Shown piece after piece: positions 5,186-6,280 of a stretch of DNA of 6,280 nt. The DNA is from Gammaproteobacteria bacterium. Lineage in GTDB: Bacteria; Pseudomonadota; Gammaproteobacteria; Burkholderiales; Burkholderiaceae_E. Positions within the stretch are counted from its first letter, which is position 1, and every line of letters starts with the position of its first letter. Made by a program: the position numbers and the translations under genes. Where the stretch lies: assembly GCA_030425615.1 (NCBI GenBank), contig JAUIAI010000168.1, positions 1-6,280 of the forward strand, written 5' to 3'. A model generated the notes under the pieces. That model saw only the letters and a list, made by a program, of their open reading frames with translations, did not search any database and had not been told where the DNA came from.

Positions 5186-6280
5186 ACGATCTCGCCGCGC
5201 TCGGCGGCGTCCACGCATTCGGCCATCGATGCGAGCGCCGGCCGGTAGCCGTAGCCACCGAGGATATTGACGATCTTGGCCGAGTTCGACAGCAGTCGGG
5301 TCCAGCCGTTGGCCTCGCCGATCTCGCGGGCGTACTGCTGGTAGAAGCAGGTGCCGCGAAGCACCCGCCCGCCGAACGCCTCGATCGTCGCGTTCAGTCC
5401 CAGACGTTCGGCGTCCGCGTAAACGGCGGGCGACGTGCACACGATCATGGCGGTCTGCGGGTGCCGTTGCCGGCCCGCGCAGAGCGTGGCGACCTGCTGC
5501 ATCTCCAGAAGGGAGAGCTGGGGCGCCGCGAACACGACCACGTCGACCTTGTCGCCGCGCCCTCCGAAGCCGTTGCGCAGAGCCTCCAGGTCCGCCGCCG
5601 TGACGTCCTCCGTGGGCAGACGGGCCCCGCCGACCGCCGCGAGATCCGGCGCCTCGGGCGTGATGCCCACGAGATGGAACAGGGGGGTCGACCCATAGCT
5701 GGCCATGGCCGCGCCGAAGTGCTTGAGCTGGTCGGATGTGGGGAGCGCCTCGATGCCCTCGATCACGGGCACCTCCCAGTACGAACCCGCCCGTCGCCCG
5801 ATGACCGCGCCGAGCACGCCCCAGTCCGTGAGCTCCCGAGGGCGGACCCTGACCCGGTAGCGGCGCGTGGCCCGTCGGTTGCGATCCAGGTGCAGGCCGT
5901 AGCGAGGAGTGCGCCCCGTCAGCCCGGCGGCGAGCGCCGAGGGCCCGCCTTCGAAATTGGACCTCGCCCCGCAGACGCTGTTCGAGTAGATCACCACGCC
6001 GGTATCACCGTAGGCGAGATGATCGCCGCGGACCGGCGCCATGATGGTCTGATAGTTGATGCAGGTATCCGTCATCAGGATGCCCATGCTGCGGCAGGCG
6101 GCGATGAAGCGGCGCTCGAGGTCCGCCATGGCCTCGGTCTGGCCGAGCGGATCGTAGCAGTCCAGGTCCACGCCACGCGGGTCGGTGATCATGGGAATCG
6201 CCACCCGCGCCCCGCCTTTCGCCAGACGCTCCACGAAGGCGACACCCGCCGCGCCCAGTGATTCCGGGTCCGCCATCATG
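5182..6280 (-). CDS. Aconitase X catalytic (large) subunit, DUF521 family, N-terminus outside window
   Basis: These are the last 365 residues of the iron-sulfur hydro-lyase subunit of aconitase X. The frame is open to the window edge, so the two Met codons at 6274-6279 are probably internal; family members are longer by some 40-60 residues. Numbering from the first visible Met, ITDPRGVDLD (31-40) and MTDTCINYQTIMAPVRGDHLA (69-89, with C73) are typical. So are SNSVCGARSNFEGGPSALAAG (100-119, with C103), LTGRTPRYGLHLD (120-132) and RGTCFYQQYA (308-317, with C311). SNSAK (331-335) and C355 near the end also fit. C73, C103 and C311 are the likely cluster ligands. Characterised bacterial members dehydrate cis-3-hydroxy-L-proline; the archaeal relative dehydrates phosphomevalonate. 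Which reaction applies here is not decided by the sequence seen. It is followed by the swivel subunit with a 4-bp overlap. Confidence 0.93.
   Translation of the reverse strand, partial: MMADPESLGAAGVAFVERLAKGGARVAIPMITDPRGVDLDCYDPLGQTEAMADLERRFIAACRSMGILMTDTCINYQTIMAPVRGDHLAYGDTGVVIYSNSVCGARSNFEGGPSALAAGLTGRTPRYGLHLDRNRRATRRYRVRVRPRELTDWGVLGAVIGRRAGSYWEVPVIEGIEALPTSDQLKHFGAAMASYGSTPLFHLVGITPEAPDLAAVGGARLPTEDVTAADLEALRNGFGGRGDKVDVVVFAAPQLSLLEMQQVATLCAGRQRHPQTAMIVCTSPAVYADAERLGLNATIEAFGGRVLRGTCFYQQYAREIGEANGWTRLLSNSAKIVNILGGYGYRPALASMAECVDAAERGEIV

Noticed and set aside
5186..5440. An 85-residue N-terminal extension of the aconitase-X swivel subunit
   Set aside because: It lies wholly inside the large-subunit gene and reads as Arg-rich shadow. 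The normal family length starts at the overlapping ATG at 5185.
5461..6261. 266-codon plus-strand ORF opposite the aconitase-X large subunit
   Set aside because: Its composition is that of an antisense shadow, whereas the minus strand carries the conserved cysteine and NSAK motifs.

Overview
This GC-rich window (about two thirds G+C by eye) has strong third-position GC bias, tightly packed genes and several ATGA stop/start overlaps. Together with a TRAP transporter of the TAXI type and a split aconitase-X enzyme, this suggests a metabolically versatile proteobacterium. I cannot name a genus. There are no RNA genes, insertion sequences, CRISPR arrays or phage genes.

Layout: (1) 1-252 (+) is the 3' end of a glutathione S-transferase-like gene. 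(2) 278-1051 (-) is an SDR-fold protein that lacks the catalytic YxxxK pair. These two genes converge on a perfect 10-bp hairpin at 257-281. (3) 1052-1357 is a 306-bp divergent control region. It holds one sigma70-like promoter firing left into the SDR gene, one firing right, two ATTG/CAAT palindromes next to the right-hand promoter, and a possible 44-codon leader ORF (1227-1361) whose stop overlaps the next start. (4) 1358-3268 (+) is a fused 4TM/12TM TRAP permease. It overlaps by 4 bp with (5) 3265-4302 (+), the periplasmic TAXI-type solute-binding protein. (6) A GC-rich hairpin at 4314-4342 separates this transporter operon from a converging minus-strand operon. That operon is, in transcription order, the aconitase-X catalytic subunit (5182 to beyond 6280, start off-window), the aconitase-X swivel subunit (4763-5185, 4-bp overlap) and a 114-residue ferredoxin-like-fold protein (4357-4701).

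How the genes may work together: the TAXI protein should capture a small, probably carboxylated solute in the periplasm, and the fused permease should import it with an ion gradient. The aconitase-X pair should dehydrate a hydroxy-acid or hydroxyproline-like substrate in the cytoplasm. It is a reasonable inference, not a demonstration, that the imported solute or a product of it feeds the dehydratase. The SDR-like and ferredoxin-like proteins would be accessory members. The actual substrate cannot be read from the sequence. The most unusual points are two proteins whose textbook active-site residues are replaced (the SDR and the swivel subunit), the operator-like palindromes, and the possible coupled leader peptide.
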